Assembly (NCBI GenBank): GCA_002716825.1 | Contig: PBCC01000059.1 | Coordinates: 1-52,420 of the forward strand | DNA length: 52,420 nt | Direction: 5' to 3' | DNA from: Halobacteriovorax sp. | GTDB taxonomy: Bacteria > Bdellovibrionota > Bacteriovoracia > Bacteriovoracales > Bacteriovoracaceae | Shown here: one piece after another, positions 35,375-43,114 of the stretch | How positions within the stretch are numbered: the first letter of the stretch is position 1 | Layout: each line of letters opens with the position of its first letter | Made by a program: the position numbers and the translations under genes | Notes under the pieces: model-generated | What the model saw: the letters and a program-made list of their open reading frames with translations, nothing else | Told to the model about the DNA's origin: nothing | The model's database searches: none

Positions 35375-36082
35375 TTGAAGAACACTTTCATTGCAATTTT
35401 ATGTTTGCTCAGCGCCAGCGCATTCGCTCAAAGCCGCGGCCAACTTCTCCAAGACGTGAGACAAGTGTCTGATTTAGTTTCCGACTCAACTTATAATTCT
35501 CAAGCAAACTTACAATCGCTTCAACAAGCAAAGCAACTCCTTGAAGAAGCTTATGATCTTGTCTCAGGTTCACGAAGTGGATCAGACATTCTTTGCGCTC
35601 GTGCATCCTTTGGATATATTCCAACGAACACGGCGACAGGAATGAGTTACGGTGAAGATGTTGCTTCTCTATCAACTTGTCAGCAGATGCTTCCTCCACG
35701 TGGAGCGGCCGCTATGTGTGCCAAGTCGAGATTTGGTTATCAACCTATCAATCTAGCTCGTGGAGTTTTTATCGGTGACAATTACTTTGCACAGCTTGAT
35801 GACTGTCTAAGAGTTGCTCCAACACTTGGTCAAACAATTATGTGTGCAAGAAGTAGTTTTGGCTTCACTCCTTATAATATTAATAACCTTAGCCCACTCG
35901 GCGATTACGTCACTTCAATACCAATGTGCTTAGACATGTTACCAGTTCGCGGCTCACAGCTTATGTGTATTAAAGTGAATTTTGGATTTCAGGCCATCAA
36001 TATTTCAACTGGTCGCTCTTTTGGTCAACGAACGGCGACACTCGATCAGTGTCACTTGATCATTAATCGATCGGTGAAATAA
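35375..36082 (+). CDS. Exported protein with four Cys-paired tandem repeats
   Basis: A 235-residue protein. The start is TTG with AGGGGTG about five bases upstream. A signal peptide (MKNTFIAILCLLSASAFAQ) leads to a helical segment (about 20-70) and four tandem repeats of 41-42 residues. Each has the plan C-A-R/K-x-x-F-G-Y/F ... N ... G ... C, with cysteine pairs 74/102, 115/144, 157/185 and 198/226. The pairs most likely form one disulfide per repeat in the periplasm or on the surface. No family is recognised. Confidence 0.85.
   Translation: MKNTFIAILCLLSASAFAQSRGQLLQDVRQVSDLVSDSTYNSQANLQSLQQAKQLLEEAYDLVSGSRSGSDILCARASFGYIPTNTATGMSYGEDVASLSTCQQMLPPRGAAAMCAKSRFGYQPINLARGVFIGDNYFAQLDDCLRVAPTLGQTIMCARSSFGFTPYNINNLSPLGDYVTSIPMCLDMLPVRGSQLMCIKVNFGFQAINISTGRSFGQRTATLDQCHLIINRSVK
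35588..36064 (+). repeat. Four tandem coding repeats of about 125 bases
   Basis: The DNA encoding the four repeats of the protein at 35375. The unit is 41, 42 and 41 codons between the first cysteines of successive repeats. Amino acid conservation is limited to Cys, Phe-Gly, Asn and a few Gly/Leu positions, and the DNA copies have diverged, so the duplication is old. Confidence 0.75.
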
Positions 36083-36418
36083 ATGAAGCGCGCCAAAATC
36101 ACCCTTTTTTCAATAGCATTTTTTGCGATTGTTACAATAGGTGTTGGGATTGGCGCTTGGCTTTATACTAGTCCCTTTGCACGAGTACTCTCGGCCAATT
36201 ACGCTAAAGAGATGTGCTCATGCTTATTCGTAAGCGAACTATCGCAAGATCATTGTGAGAATTACTCTTCCCAATATGTAAAACCGGCCGGACAACAGAT
36301 CGACCTCGTCTCTAAAAAAGTTATAGCTTGGGGATGGGGAAATGAGTCTGAGGCTAGTTGGATTTCCCAGCGCGAAGGCTGTCGCTTAAACCTTGCTCAC
36401 AATACATCTAATAAATGA
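36083..36418 (+). CDS. Small membrane-anchored Cys-containing protein
   Basis: A 111-residue protein with an N-terminal membrane segment (ITLFSIAFFAIVTIGVGIGAW) and an outer domain with four cysteines (EMCSCLFV, DHCEN, GCRLN). Its ATG directly follows the stop of the repeat protein, with no spacer, which suggests coupling. It overlaps the opposing small gene by 22 bases. It probably acts with the S12 hydrolase and the repeat protein; that is context inference. Confidence 0.8.
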   Translation: MKRAKITLFSIAFFAIVTIGVGIGAWLYTSPFARVLSANYAKEMCSCLFVSELSQDHCENYSSQYVKPAGQQIDLVSKKVIAWGWGNESEASWISQREGCRLNLAHNTSNK

Positions 36419-36606
36419 GTCAGGCTGACTCCTTTTCGTCTTAACATTGACTCCTGCCATTGCTCCATGGCCCGCTCTCTAGAATCTGGAGAGGTGTTAA
36501 ATTGATCAGGCTTATCTTCCTGTAATGTTGGCGAATACAAAGCCGTAGCCTGTGTGACTTCAGGATGCTCAAGAACAGGAATCAATGCTTTAACATTTAG
36601 CGCCAT
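36397..36606 (-). CDS. Small protein of unknown function
   Basis: A 69-residue protein with no signal peptide and no recognised family. It starts MALNVKALIPVLEHPEVTQA. A perfect TATAAT lies six bases before the ATG on the minus strand (36618-36613) and there is no Shine-Dalgarno, as in other candidate leaderless genes here. It overlaps the end of the opposing gene by 22 bases. The -10 box and native-looking codon use support it; its small size lowers confidence. Confidence 0.55.
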   Translation of the reverse strand: MALNVKALIPVLEHPEVTQATALYSPTLQEDKPDQFNTSPDSRERAMEQWQESMLRRKGVSLTHLLDVL

Positions 36607-36612
36607 AATTAA

Positions 36613-36618
36613 ATTATA
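36613..36618 (-). promoter_or_regulatory. Perfect -10 box six bases before the start codon
   Basis: TATAAT on the minus strand, followed by TTAATT and the ATG at 36606. A transcription start seven bases after the box falls on the A of the ATG. No -35 consensus is visible. Confidence 0.5.
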
Positions 36619-36652
36619 GCGCGTTTTTGTCTCCTACTAATTTACGGGCAGT

Positions 36653-36676
36653 TACGACGGCCCGAGTCGTATTTTT
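36653..36676 (+). terminator. Hairpin with T-run upstream of phnD
   Basis: A 6-bp stem TACGAC / GTCGTA with a seven-base loop GGCCCGA is followed by five T on the plus strand. It would end transcripts coming from the 34242-36418 genes before the phnD promoter region. Medium strength. Confidence 0.5.
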
Positions 36677-36695
36677 CTGCCAACCAAAGCAAATC

Positions 36696-36724
36696 CTGAC
36701 TAACCATTTTAGCCCAGTCATGAT
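36696..36724 (+). promoter_or_regulatory. Candidate promoter of the phn operon
   Basis: CTGACT and CATGAT are separated by 17 bases, about 40 bases before the phnD ATG. Each hexamer matches consensus at about four of six positions. No Pho box can be recognised, so phosphate control is not shown. Confidence 0.3.
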
Positions 36725-36763
36725 ACCAACACCTTGAACTTAAAAGGTTTTGCCGGAGGATGC

Positions 36764-37648
36764 ATGTTTAAAACCGTAATCGCCCTAGCTCTTGCTGTGG
36801 GTATGTCTGCTTGTCAAAAAGATCAACCCCTAGGCACTCAAGACAACCCTATCAAACTTTATTTCACTCCCTCCGTCGATGCTGAAACCATCGCTAGTAA
36901 TTCAGACGAATTTATTAAATACCTCGAAGCCGAGACTGGACTCTTTTTTAAGACCGGTATTCCTACGAATTATGTGGCCGTGGTTGAAGCTTTTGGTTCA
37001 AAAAGAGCTGACATTGGTGTGATGAACTCCTTTGGTTACCTCCTCGCCAATCAAAAGTTTGGAGCTCAAGCTAAATTAAGAGTTCTTCGCTACGGAGAAG
37101 ATAGCTATAAAGGCCAGATCATTGCTCACGTCGATTCTGGTATTAATACTGTCAAAGACCTTCAAGATAAGAAGTTCGCTTTCACTGACTCCTCTTCAAC
37201 TTCTGGTTATATGTTTCCACTAAAGATTATTAAGGAAGCTAAAGTTGAGCTTGGAAATACAACGTTCGCTTATAAGCACGATAACGTCGTTACTATGGTT
37301 TACCAAAGACAAGTTGATGCCGGCGCGACTTACCACTCACCTGCTGCAGCTGATGGAACAATCAGAGATGCTCGAGCAAGAGTTAAGACTCAATTCCCTG
37401 ACGTTGAAGACAAAGTCAAAATCATCGCAATCACGGAACCAATTCCAAACGATCCATTCGTTTTCAGAAAAGATCTTCCAAAAGAAATCACTGAAAAATT
37501 TATTGCTGCTCTAAAGAAATATATTTCAACCCCTGAAGGAAAGCAGGCGTTCGAGAATATCTATAGTGTAGAAGGCGTTATCGACACAACTGATGCAGAC
37601 TATGACGGTCTTCGCCAGATGATCGATTCGATTCAAATTGATATTTAG
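36764..37648 (+). CDS. phnD: Phosphonate/phosphite-type ABC importer, substrate-binding lipoprotein
   Basis: A 294-residue protein. The ATG at 36764 follows GGAGG at good spacing; the longer in-frame start at 36734 does not. It has a lipobox ending in MSAC (Cys about residue 17), so it is lipid-anchored. The PhnD family pattern is clear: PIKLYFTPSVDAE, FGSKRADIGVMNSFGYLLA, FAFTDSSSTSGYMFP and DAGATYHSP. It would bind phosphonate, phosphite or a related anion outside the inner membrane. First gene of phnDCE; no C-P lyase or other breakdown gene lies in the window. Confidence 0.92.
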   Translation: MFKTVIALALAVGMSACQKDQPLGTQDNPIKLYFTPSVDAETIASNSDEFIKYLEAETGLFFKTGIPTNYVAVVEAFGSKRADIGVMNSFGYLLANQKFGAQAKLRVLRYGEDSYKGQIIAHVDSGINTVKDLQDKKFAFTDSSSTSGYMFPLKIIKEAKVELGNTTFAYKHDNVVTMVYQRQVDAGATYHSPAAADGTIRDARARVKTQFPDVEDKVKIIAITEPIPNDPFVFRKDLPKEITEKFIAALKKYISTPEGKQAFENIYSVEGVIDTTDADYDGLRQMIDSIQIDI

Positions 37649-37686
37649 AAGATGGTTAAATAAGTCATTAAGCTAAAGAGGATGTC

Positions 37687-38445
37687 ATGATTCAAGTCCA
37701 AAATTTGGTCAAAACTTACCCCAACGGGACTCAGGCACTTAAAGGTGTTTCCTTTGATGTTAAAAAGGGCGAGTTTTTAGTAATAATCGGTCTCTCTGGT
37801 TCTGGAAAATCAACACTCCTACGCTGTATGAATCGTTTACACGACTCAACTTCAGGAAAGATTGAATTTGAAAACCTTGAGATGACGACTCTTAAGGGCA
37901 AAACCTTGCGCCAGGCTCGCTCACGAATTGGAATGATCTTCCAACACTTCAACCTTGTTCCAAGAAAGACTGTCATGACCAATGTTCTTACTGGAACATT
38001 GGCAAGAACAGGTGTGCTTGCTTCAATTATGGGTTGGTATTCGGAAGAAGATAAGAAAAAGGCGCTTGAGTATATCAAAATCGTAGGTCTTTCGGGCAAA
38101 GAAAACGTTCGCGCCGACAATCTCTCTGGTGGTCAACAACAACGTGTCGCCATTGCTCGCGCTCTCATGCAAAATCCGAAAGTTCTTTTAGCTGATGAGC
38201 CTGTGGCTTCGCTTGACCCAGCAACTTCACACTCAGTCATGCAATATCTTAAAAAAGTAAACGAAGAGCTGGGTGTTACGGTTATTTGTAATCTTCACTT
38301 TCTCTCCCTTGTTCGTCAGTACGCCTCAAGAGTTATTGCTCTAAAAGGTGGCAAGATGATTTATGAAGGTAAGCCTTTAGATATCAATGAAGAGTGGTTC
38401 CAAACCATCTATGGTGAAGACGCCGTTGAAGTAACGATTAACTGA
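37687..38445 (+). CDS. phnC: Phosphonate-type ABC importer, ATPase
   Basis: A 252-residue ATPase with Walker A GLSGSGKST (about 36-44), Q-loop IFQHFNLVPR, signature LSGGQQQRVAIARAL, Walker B VLLADEPVASLDP and switch His in CNLHFL. The sequence is characteristic of PhnC (MTNVLTGTLART after the Q-loop). It powers the importer with PhnD and PhnE. It starts 38 bases after phnD with GAGGATGTC upstream and is followed by phnE after ten bases. Confidence 0.95.
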   Translation: MIQVQNLVKTYPNGTQALKGVSFDVKKGEFLVIIGLSGSGKSTLLRCMNRLHDSTSGKIEFENLEMTTLKGKTLRQARSRIGMIFQHFNLVPRKTVMTNVLTGTLARTGVLASIMGWYSEEDKKKALEYIKIVGLSGKENVRADNLSGGQQQRVAIARALMQNPKVLLADEPVASLDPATSHSVMQYLKKVNEELGVTVICNLHFLSLVRQYASRVIALKGGKMIYEGKPLDINEEWFQTIYGEDAVEVTIN

Positions 38446-38455
38446 GGTAAATGAT

Positions 38456-39523
38456 ATGAGCACAGAAAATACATTACCGGCTAAGCCAGCACCATCACTT
38501 GGAAACATGAAGAAAGTTGTCTCGGCCATTGCTATCGATACATTCTTTTGGAGTTACGCCTTGCTCGTTTCTCATAAGATTTTGTATGAAAAAGTAATCA
38601 TGAATGTTCGCTACCCAGAATTTTCTTGGAACCAGCCTCTTTCGGCACTCGGGATAGGTTTTGCGGTATCACTTCTACTCTTTTTCACTAGTGTTTCACT
38701 AGGCCGCGCCTTCCAAGGCTTGTATGAGTTTGATGAAAACGAGAGCAAGCTCAATAAGCCATTTGCTCTTTGGGGATACTTTATTATCTTCATCACGTTT
38801 ATTGCCGGTCTTCATATGTCTCAAGTCTCAATGCGTGAGTTCTTATCCGACTCAGGTCTTGAGGGAGCGAGAAGAATCTTTACAGCGCTTTTTAATCCCA
38901 ATTGGAATATTCTTGAAGACGCTTTATTTGCTGCTATTGAAACTATTTATATGGCTTTCATTGCAACAGCATTTGCAATTCCAGTAGCTTTTGTCATGGG
39001 CTTTTTTGCTGCTCGAAACCTAATGAGCAGTAATCGCATCATGTTCAGTCTCTACAGTCTGACTCGTTTCGTCCTGAATATGAGCCGCTCAATTGAGCCG
39101 CTTGTATGGGCCATTATCTTTTCTGTTTGGGTTGGTATTGGTCCATTCTCGGGAATGTTGGCACTTTGTCTTCACTCTGTAGCCTCGTTGGCCAAGCTTT
39201 ACTCTGAACAAATCGAAAGTATCGGCGAAGGCCCAATTGAAGCCATGACGGCAACAGGGGCTCACCCAATTCAGGTGATTTGGTATGGAGTAGTGCCACA
39301 AATTGTTCTCCCTTACCTAAGCTATACAATCTACCGCTGGGATATCAATGTTCGTATGGCGACAGTCATTGGACTTGTTGGCGGCGGCGGGATTGGTACG
39401 ATGCTTATGCAATATCAAGGACTTGCGAAGTGGAACGAAGTCGGGATGCTAGTCATCGTGATTGCCGCTATCGTTTGGTTCATGGACTGGGCTTCTTCCA
39501 AGATTCGTGAAGCAATTAAATAA
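38456..39523 (+). CDS. phnE: Phosphonate-type ABC importer, permease
   Basis: A 355-residue membrane protein. The conserved PhnE core occupies residues about 150-350: TIYMAFIATAFAIPVAF, RSIEPLVWAIIF and the ABC-binding loop EAMTATGAHPIQVIWYGVVP. Typical PhnE is about 260-290 residues; here an extra N-terminal about 80-100 residues holds two more membrane segments (about 20-45 and 65-90). No second phnE is present, so the permease would work as a homodimer. The gene ends 28 bases before a strong terminator. Confidence 0.93.
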   Translation: MSTENTLPAKPAPSLGNMKKVVSAIAIDTFFWSYALLVSHKILYEKVIMNVRYPEFSWNQPLSALGIGFAVSLLLFFTSVSLGRAFQGLYEFDENESKLNKPFALWGYFIIFITFIAGLHMSQVSMREFLSDSGLEGARRIFTALFNPNWNILEDALFAAIETIYMAFIATAFAIPVAFVMGFFAARNLMSSNRIMFSLYSLTRFVLNMSRSIEPLVWAIIFSVWVGIGPFSGMLALCLHSVASLAKLYSEQIESIGEGPIEAMTATGAHPIQVIWYGVVPQIVLPYLSYTIYRWDINVRMATVIGLVGGGGIGTMLMQYQGLAKWNEVGMLVIVIAAIVWFMDWASSKIREAIK

Positions 39524-39551
39524 GCCAGAACTTAATACTCAGTTATACTAA

Positions 39552-39579
39552 AGCCCTGCTCAGCAGGGCTTTTTTTTTT
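39552..39579 (+). terminator. Strong intrinsic terminator of the phn operon
   Basis: A perfect 9-bp stem AGCCCTGCT / AGCAGGGCT with a one-base centre (a longer loop in practice) is followed by nine T. It cleanly ends the phnDCE transcript 28 bases after the phnE stop. Confidence 0.93.
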
Positions 39580-39603
39580 GCCTAAGCTGCCGATAAGATA
39601 AGT

Positions 39604-40011
39604 ATGGAGCACGTATTGAAGTCCCTCTTCCTATTCTTTTTATTGAGCGTTTCAGCAGGAGCTGCTGATTGCGTTGATATGGATAAAGACTTCCTAGAGT
39701 ACTACGGCGCCCCAAAAGAAAGTCCACTGATTGGTCTCGCTGCCAGTGTCAGCGGTGAGAAAAAAGATAAAATTATTTGCTTAGCAGAGTCTTGCGGCAG
39801 CGGTGGCTGTGAGTGTGCACTCTACTCACCTGTTGATAGTTGTATGACCAGAGTGTTGGAGTTTAGAGGCTCACATAAAGTTTTGGGTGAGAAGAAAGAC
39901 GGTATGTCTGCCATTCTCGTTAGAAAAAAGGGTGATCCAATTGCACCTGCACTAAAGAAAACATTTATTTGGAATAAGGATCGTCGCCGCTATGTTGAAG
40001 ATGCGAAATAA
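39604..40011 (+). CDS. Small exported Cys-rich protein
   Basis: A 135-residue protein with a signal peptide (MEHVLKSLFLFFLLSVSAGAA) and six cysteines in the mature part (including the cluster ESCGSGGCEC). No Shine-Dalgarno is seen; the ATG lies 24 bases after the phn terminator, with GATAAG six bases upstream. No family is recognised. It overlaps the start of the following gene, so the two form one unit. Confidence 0.75.
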   Translation: MEHVLKSLFLFFLLSVSAGAADCVDMDKDFLEYYGAPKESPLIGLAASVSGEKKDKIICLAESCGSGGCECALYSPVDSCMTRVLEFRGSHKVLGEKKDGMSAILVRKKGDPIAPALKKTFIWNKDRRRYVEDAK

Positions 40012-41632
40012 TCTAATCATTGGATTACTACTTTCTCTAAGCGCTCAAGTCATGGCGTTTCCACTTTATTACAAGTGCGGAGCAGGTGATCGACTTGATG
40101 ACTCCTTTGCTGGCCCGGAAATTCTAAATCAAGTTCAATCCCTCCTCGCTGGCGCTACAAGTGAGAGTGACTTTCAACAACAAGCTTATATTTTATGCCA
40201 AGGTGCCAATGAGTGCCTTGAAGAAATCAATCGAGTTAAAGTATTAATTGGAGACACTCAGAACATTATGACGGCCGTACTTAATACGAAAAGCCGCTAT
40301 CACGCAGAGACCATTGGCAGTGCTGTCGACCCTGCCCAGTATGAGCGAGTAAAGATGGTCGTTGATCAAGCTTACACTTTACACGCCTGCCAAGAAGTTA
40401 AAAAAACTTGGTCACCGCAGAGCTGGACAGGGCGAGATAATGATACCTTTGCCGTGTTTTACCCCAAGTATAATAATTATATGTATGCCTCGGGTTGTAG
40501 TGGACGCTCCTCTTCTGCTAACTGTGCGCCAAATCGAATTTCTAATTACAAAGATAAAATCAAAAGTGCACTACTTATGGGAATGGACCCTTACCTAGCC
40601 ATTGCTTTGGTATGGATGGAAGGCGGAACAGTTGAAGGATTGAACTACCTCTACCTCGACCCCATCGCCAAATTTGGCGCGCTTGGATGTCGAAGTACAC
40701 CGCGCAGTTCCTCAGAAGCGACTGATCGCACATTGAATTCCTACGGGACATATTATGATATCAAGCCTGCAGTGATTAAGAATGCAGCCCTTAATAACAA
40801 GTTAAAAGATTTCCAAAAGGCCAAGGGCTCAAATCCTCAAAGTGGAAAATCCTATTTTTGTCGCATGCTAACGGATGATCTTGGAATGGTATATGATACG
40901 CCTCAGGAAGACTCTTGTTGCCTTGAGATGCCAATCACTGCCGAGAGTGCCAATATCGAGTTAATTGAAGAAGCGCTTGTTTTTGAGCAAGCAAGAAAGA
41001 ATTATCAAACCCGCTTTAGAGGAATGGAAGACCCCGCTTTTAGAATTCAGCGTTTTAATGGCTACTCACGCCTTATGGGCGGGGCCGAGCCAGTTGAAGC
41101 TTTTAGGGCAGGAGTCAATCACTATGATGATCCGGCCTATGGTTATCAGGCCATGGACTATATGGTGAATTCTATTTTACCCAACCCTGTTATTCGAGAC
41201 ATGGTCCAAACAGCAGAGCGTGAAGTTGCACAAACTCTTGGTCGTGAAGCTAGTTGGCGTTCCATCATGTGTGTTGAACATCCAGGTGGTGGGACATTTC
41301 AAGTCGATAGTTCGACCTACTTCCTTCGTCACAGGGACACACCAAGACTACAGGCGGGCTTTGAAAGATGGTCAAAGGGGGAAGCACTTACTGGAGCAGA
41401 GGAACGACTCGTTCAACTCGAGATGCAAACGCTTATCGAAAAGGGAAAAGCACCTGAGAGTGACTTAGATGTCGCTTTCAATGAGATTGTTGATAATTAT
41501 TTTAAAAAGTATTATCCAGAAAGAAGAACTGTCGGCCTCGCCTCGAGTAACCAAAGCACTTACGATTGGAGAGACCTCTCAAACACTGACCTTTCAAACG
41601 TGGGCAATCGAGTTCTCAATCAAGGTTACTAG
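40001..41632 (+). CDS. Exported protein with a possible lysozyme-like core
   Basis: A 543-residue protein with a signal peptide from the ATG at 40001 (MRNNLIIGLLLSLSAQVMA); an ATG at 39992 would add three residues. It overlaps the preceding gene by at most 20 bases. The segment LLMGMDPYLAIALVWMEGG (about residues 187-205) resembles the helix of lytic transglycosylases (DP.L..A...ESg) with a candidate catalytic Glu, but the usual following motifs are not evident. About ten cysteines suggest disulfides. A cell-wall enzyme is only a hypothesis. It overlaps the opposing App1-like gene by four bases (CTAG). Confidence 0.8.
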   Translation: MRNNLIIGLLLSLSAQVMAFPLYYKCGAGDRLDDSFAGPEILNQVQSLLAGATSESDFQQQAYILCQGANECLEEINRVKVLIGDTQNIMTAVLNTKSRYHAETIGSAVDPAQYERVKMVVDQAYTLHACQEVKKTWSPQSWTGRDNDTFAVFYPKYNNYMYASGCSGRSSSANCAPNRISNYKDKIKSALLMGMDPYLAIALVWMEGGTVEGLNYLYLDPIAKFGALGCRSTPRSSSEATDRTLNSYGTYYDIKPAVIKNAALNNKLKDFQKAKGSNPQSGKSYFCRMLTDDLGMVYDTPQEDSCCLEMPITAESANIELIEEALVFEQARKNYQTRFRGMEDPAFRIQRFNGYSRLMGGAEPVEAFRAGVNHYDDPAYGYQAMDYMVNSILPNPVIRDMVQTAEREVAQTLGREASWRSIMCVEHPGGGTFQVDSSTYFLRHRDTPRLQAGFERWSKGEALTGAEERLVQLEMQTLIEKGKAPESDLDVAFNEIVDNYFKKYYPERRTVGLASSNQSTYDWRDLSNTDLSNVGNRVLNQGY

Positions 41633-42429
41633 CGAGTGTAATAACTCTCAATCAGAGACTTGCCTCTAGCCTTTGCTTCTTTACGGCAACTAAATTGAAA
41701 GAACTTACAGTTCATTTTAGCGCGTACACGGCGAACCATTGTTTTCGTCGTATAGGCAGGAACTAGTGAACGGTCGCTAAACTCGGCGTCGATATCGGAG
41801 CGAAGAACACTCGACATAAAGCTCAAGCCTTGAAATGTTTCAAACTCTTTTTCAGAGAAAAAGTACGTAACCCCTTCTCTACCGCTGGCCGGAAAACCGT
41901 CAAACTCTGTTGCTGTTGTAGAAACATCACGAACATAAATTTCAGAGTCTAGTTTGTAATCTCTCGTAGCATCGGCGTAGACGTCTTGATCGTGAGTCGA
42001 GTTATCGCCAAAGAAAATAACCTTGAGGTCAGGTTCTTCTAAATAGGGACGAAGAATACTGACGATTTGGTTATATTTAAAAGTATAAGTATCTTCACTA
42101 CCAAGTGATCTTAGGAATGTGTTACCGACCGGAAAGCCGTGTTTTTCAACCCATTTTTGTTGTGCAAAAAGAAAGTCTGGCGCAGCGGAAACATAATTGA
42201 ATTCGACTTGCTGACCAAGACCATCATAATGATCCTTTAACTCCACAAACAAATCGCGCATTCTTAAATACGGTTTTTTACGAAGGAAGTGATAAGAGGA
42301 TTCATACCAGTTACCAACTGAATTCGCCTTTTTAACTGTATCGTCAAAATCAGAGATAACCACAACTCTAGCAGAGGCTACCTGAGTGAGAGTTAAAAGA
42401 GCTAAGACTGATATGAGATTGCGCAACAT
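41629..42429 (-). CDS. Exported App1-like HAD phosphatase (DUF2183 type)
   Basis: A 266-residue protein. The ATG at 42429 has GGAGG four bases upstream and gives a signal peptide (MLRNLISVLALLTLTQVASA); a longer frame from 42456 is less likely. HAD motifs are present: SDFDDTV (Asp27, Asp29), VSAAP (about 93) and FFGDNSTHDQD (about 150). This is the App1 catalytic plan, exported to the periplasm or outside. A phosphatidate or other phosphate-ester phosphatase is expected, not proven. It is a second App1-like gene, unlike the cytoplasmic one at 24379. Confidence 0.88.
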   Translation of the reverse strand: MLRNLISVLALLTLTQVASARVVVISDFDDTVKKANSVGNWYESSYHFLRKKPYLRMRDLFVELKDHYDGLGQQVEFNYVSAAPDFLFAQQKWVEKHGFPVGNTFLRSLGSEDTYTFKYNQIVSILRPYLEEPDLKVIFFGDNSTHDQDVYADATRDYKLDSEIYVRDVSTTATEFDGFPASGREGVTYFFSEKEFETFQGLSFMSSVLRSDIDAEFSDRSLVPAYTTKTMVRRVRAKMNCKFFQFSCRKEAKARGKSLIESYYTR

Positions 42430-42511
42430 AATTCCTCCAAATGGTCGAAGTATCATCTTATGAACGACCCCGTACGTCAGGCCTTAACGTAAAAAAGTGA
42501 CCATTTTTTCT

Positions 42512-42539
42512 TTGCTAACCTATTGAAATTAGCTATAAA
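42512..42539 (+). promoter_or_regulatory. Candidate promoter five bases before a start codon
   Basis: TTGCTA and TATAAA are separated by 16 bases; the second box ends five bases before the ATG at 42545. No Shine-Dalgarno is present. A leaderless or very short-leader transcript would result. Confidence 0.45.
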
Positions 42540-42544
42540 GGGCC

Positions 42545-43114
42545 ATGGGACTACTCTACTTAATGCCTGTCAGCGAAAATGAAGTCGATCGCGTCGAGGT
42601 TAAAAACAAGGCTATTCATCTTAAGAGCTACGGACTCCCCCTCGTCTTTTGGGGTTATCTCTTGGCCATCTTGGGCGTTATCTTCATTATGGCCATTGCG
42701 ATCAAAGACCCAGTTCTTAGTGTCTTAAATGGTGAAGATGAGATTAACCGACTGCTCGGTATTGGAGTCAGCCTTGTTCTTGCCATCATTCCTTTTGGAC
42801 TGTTGTGTTTCTTTTTTTACGAAAAAACACTGTGCAAAAATGATTTGCAATTAGTGGTCATTCACAAAGTGTTTTGGATTCCTGTCAAAAAGAAAGTGAT
42901 TCACCTCAAGAGCAAAGAATCATTTACACTTGAACACTACTTGGACTCTCCAAACATGGCGAGGCTTGAAGGTAAGCTCGACATGAAGGGCTTTGAGAAT
43001 AAAGGCTACTTTGAACTGTTTGCGATCTCTAGTGAAGATAAGCTGATTCAAATAGATCGTTGTTCACAAAGAAGAGAGCTGGTTAAGTTAAAAGAAATCC
43101 TCTCTAAATACTAG
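42545..43114 (+). CDS. Membrane protein with two membrane segments
   Basis: A 189-residue protein with membrane segments at about residues 30-55 (LPLVFWGYLLAILGVIFIMA) and 72-92 (LGIGVSLVLAIIPFGLLCF) and a cytoplasmic beta-rich tail. The layout is like small PH-domain-type membrane proteins, but no clear match is recognised. It overlaps the opposing gene by four bases at the stops (CTAG). Confidence 0.75.
   Translation: MGLLYLMPVSENEVDRVEVKNKAIHLKSYGLPLVFWGYLLAILGVIFIMAIAIKDPVLSVLNGEDEINRLLGIGVSLVLAIIPFGLLCFFFYEKTLCKNDLQLVVIHKVFWIPVKKKVIHLKSKESFTLEHYLDSPNMARLEGKLDMKGFENKGYFELFAISSEDKLIQIDRCSQRRELVKLKEILSKY

Noticed and set aside
36690..36730. Pho box upstream of phnD
   Set aside because: Two CTGACT/CAGTCAT-like words occur, but not at the 11-base repeat spacing of a Pho box.
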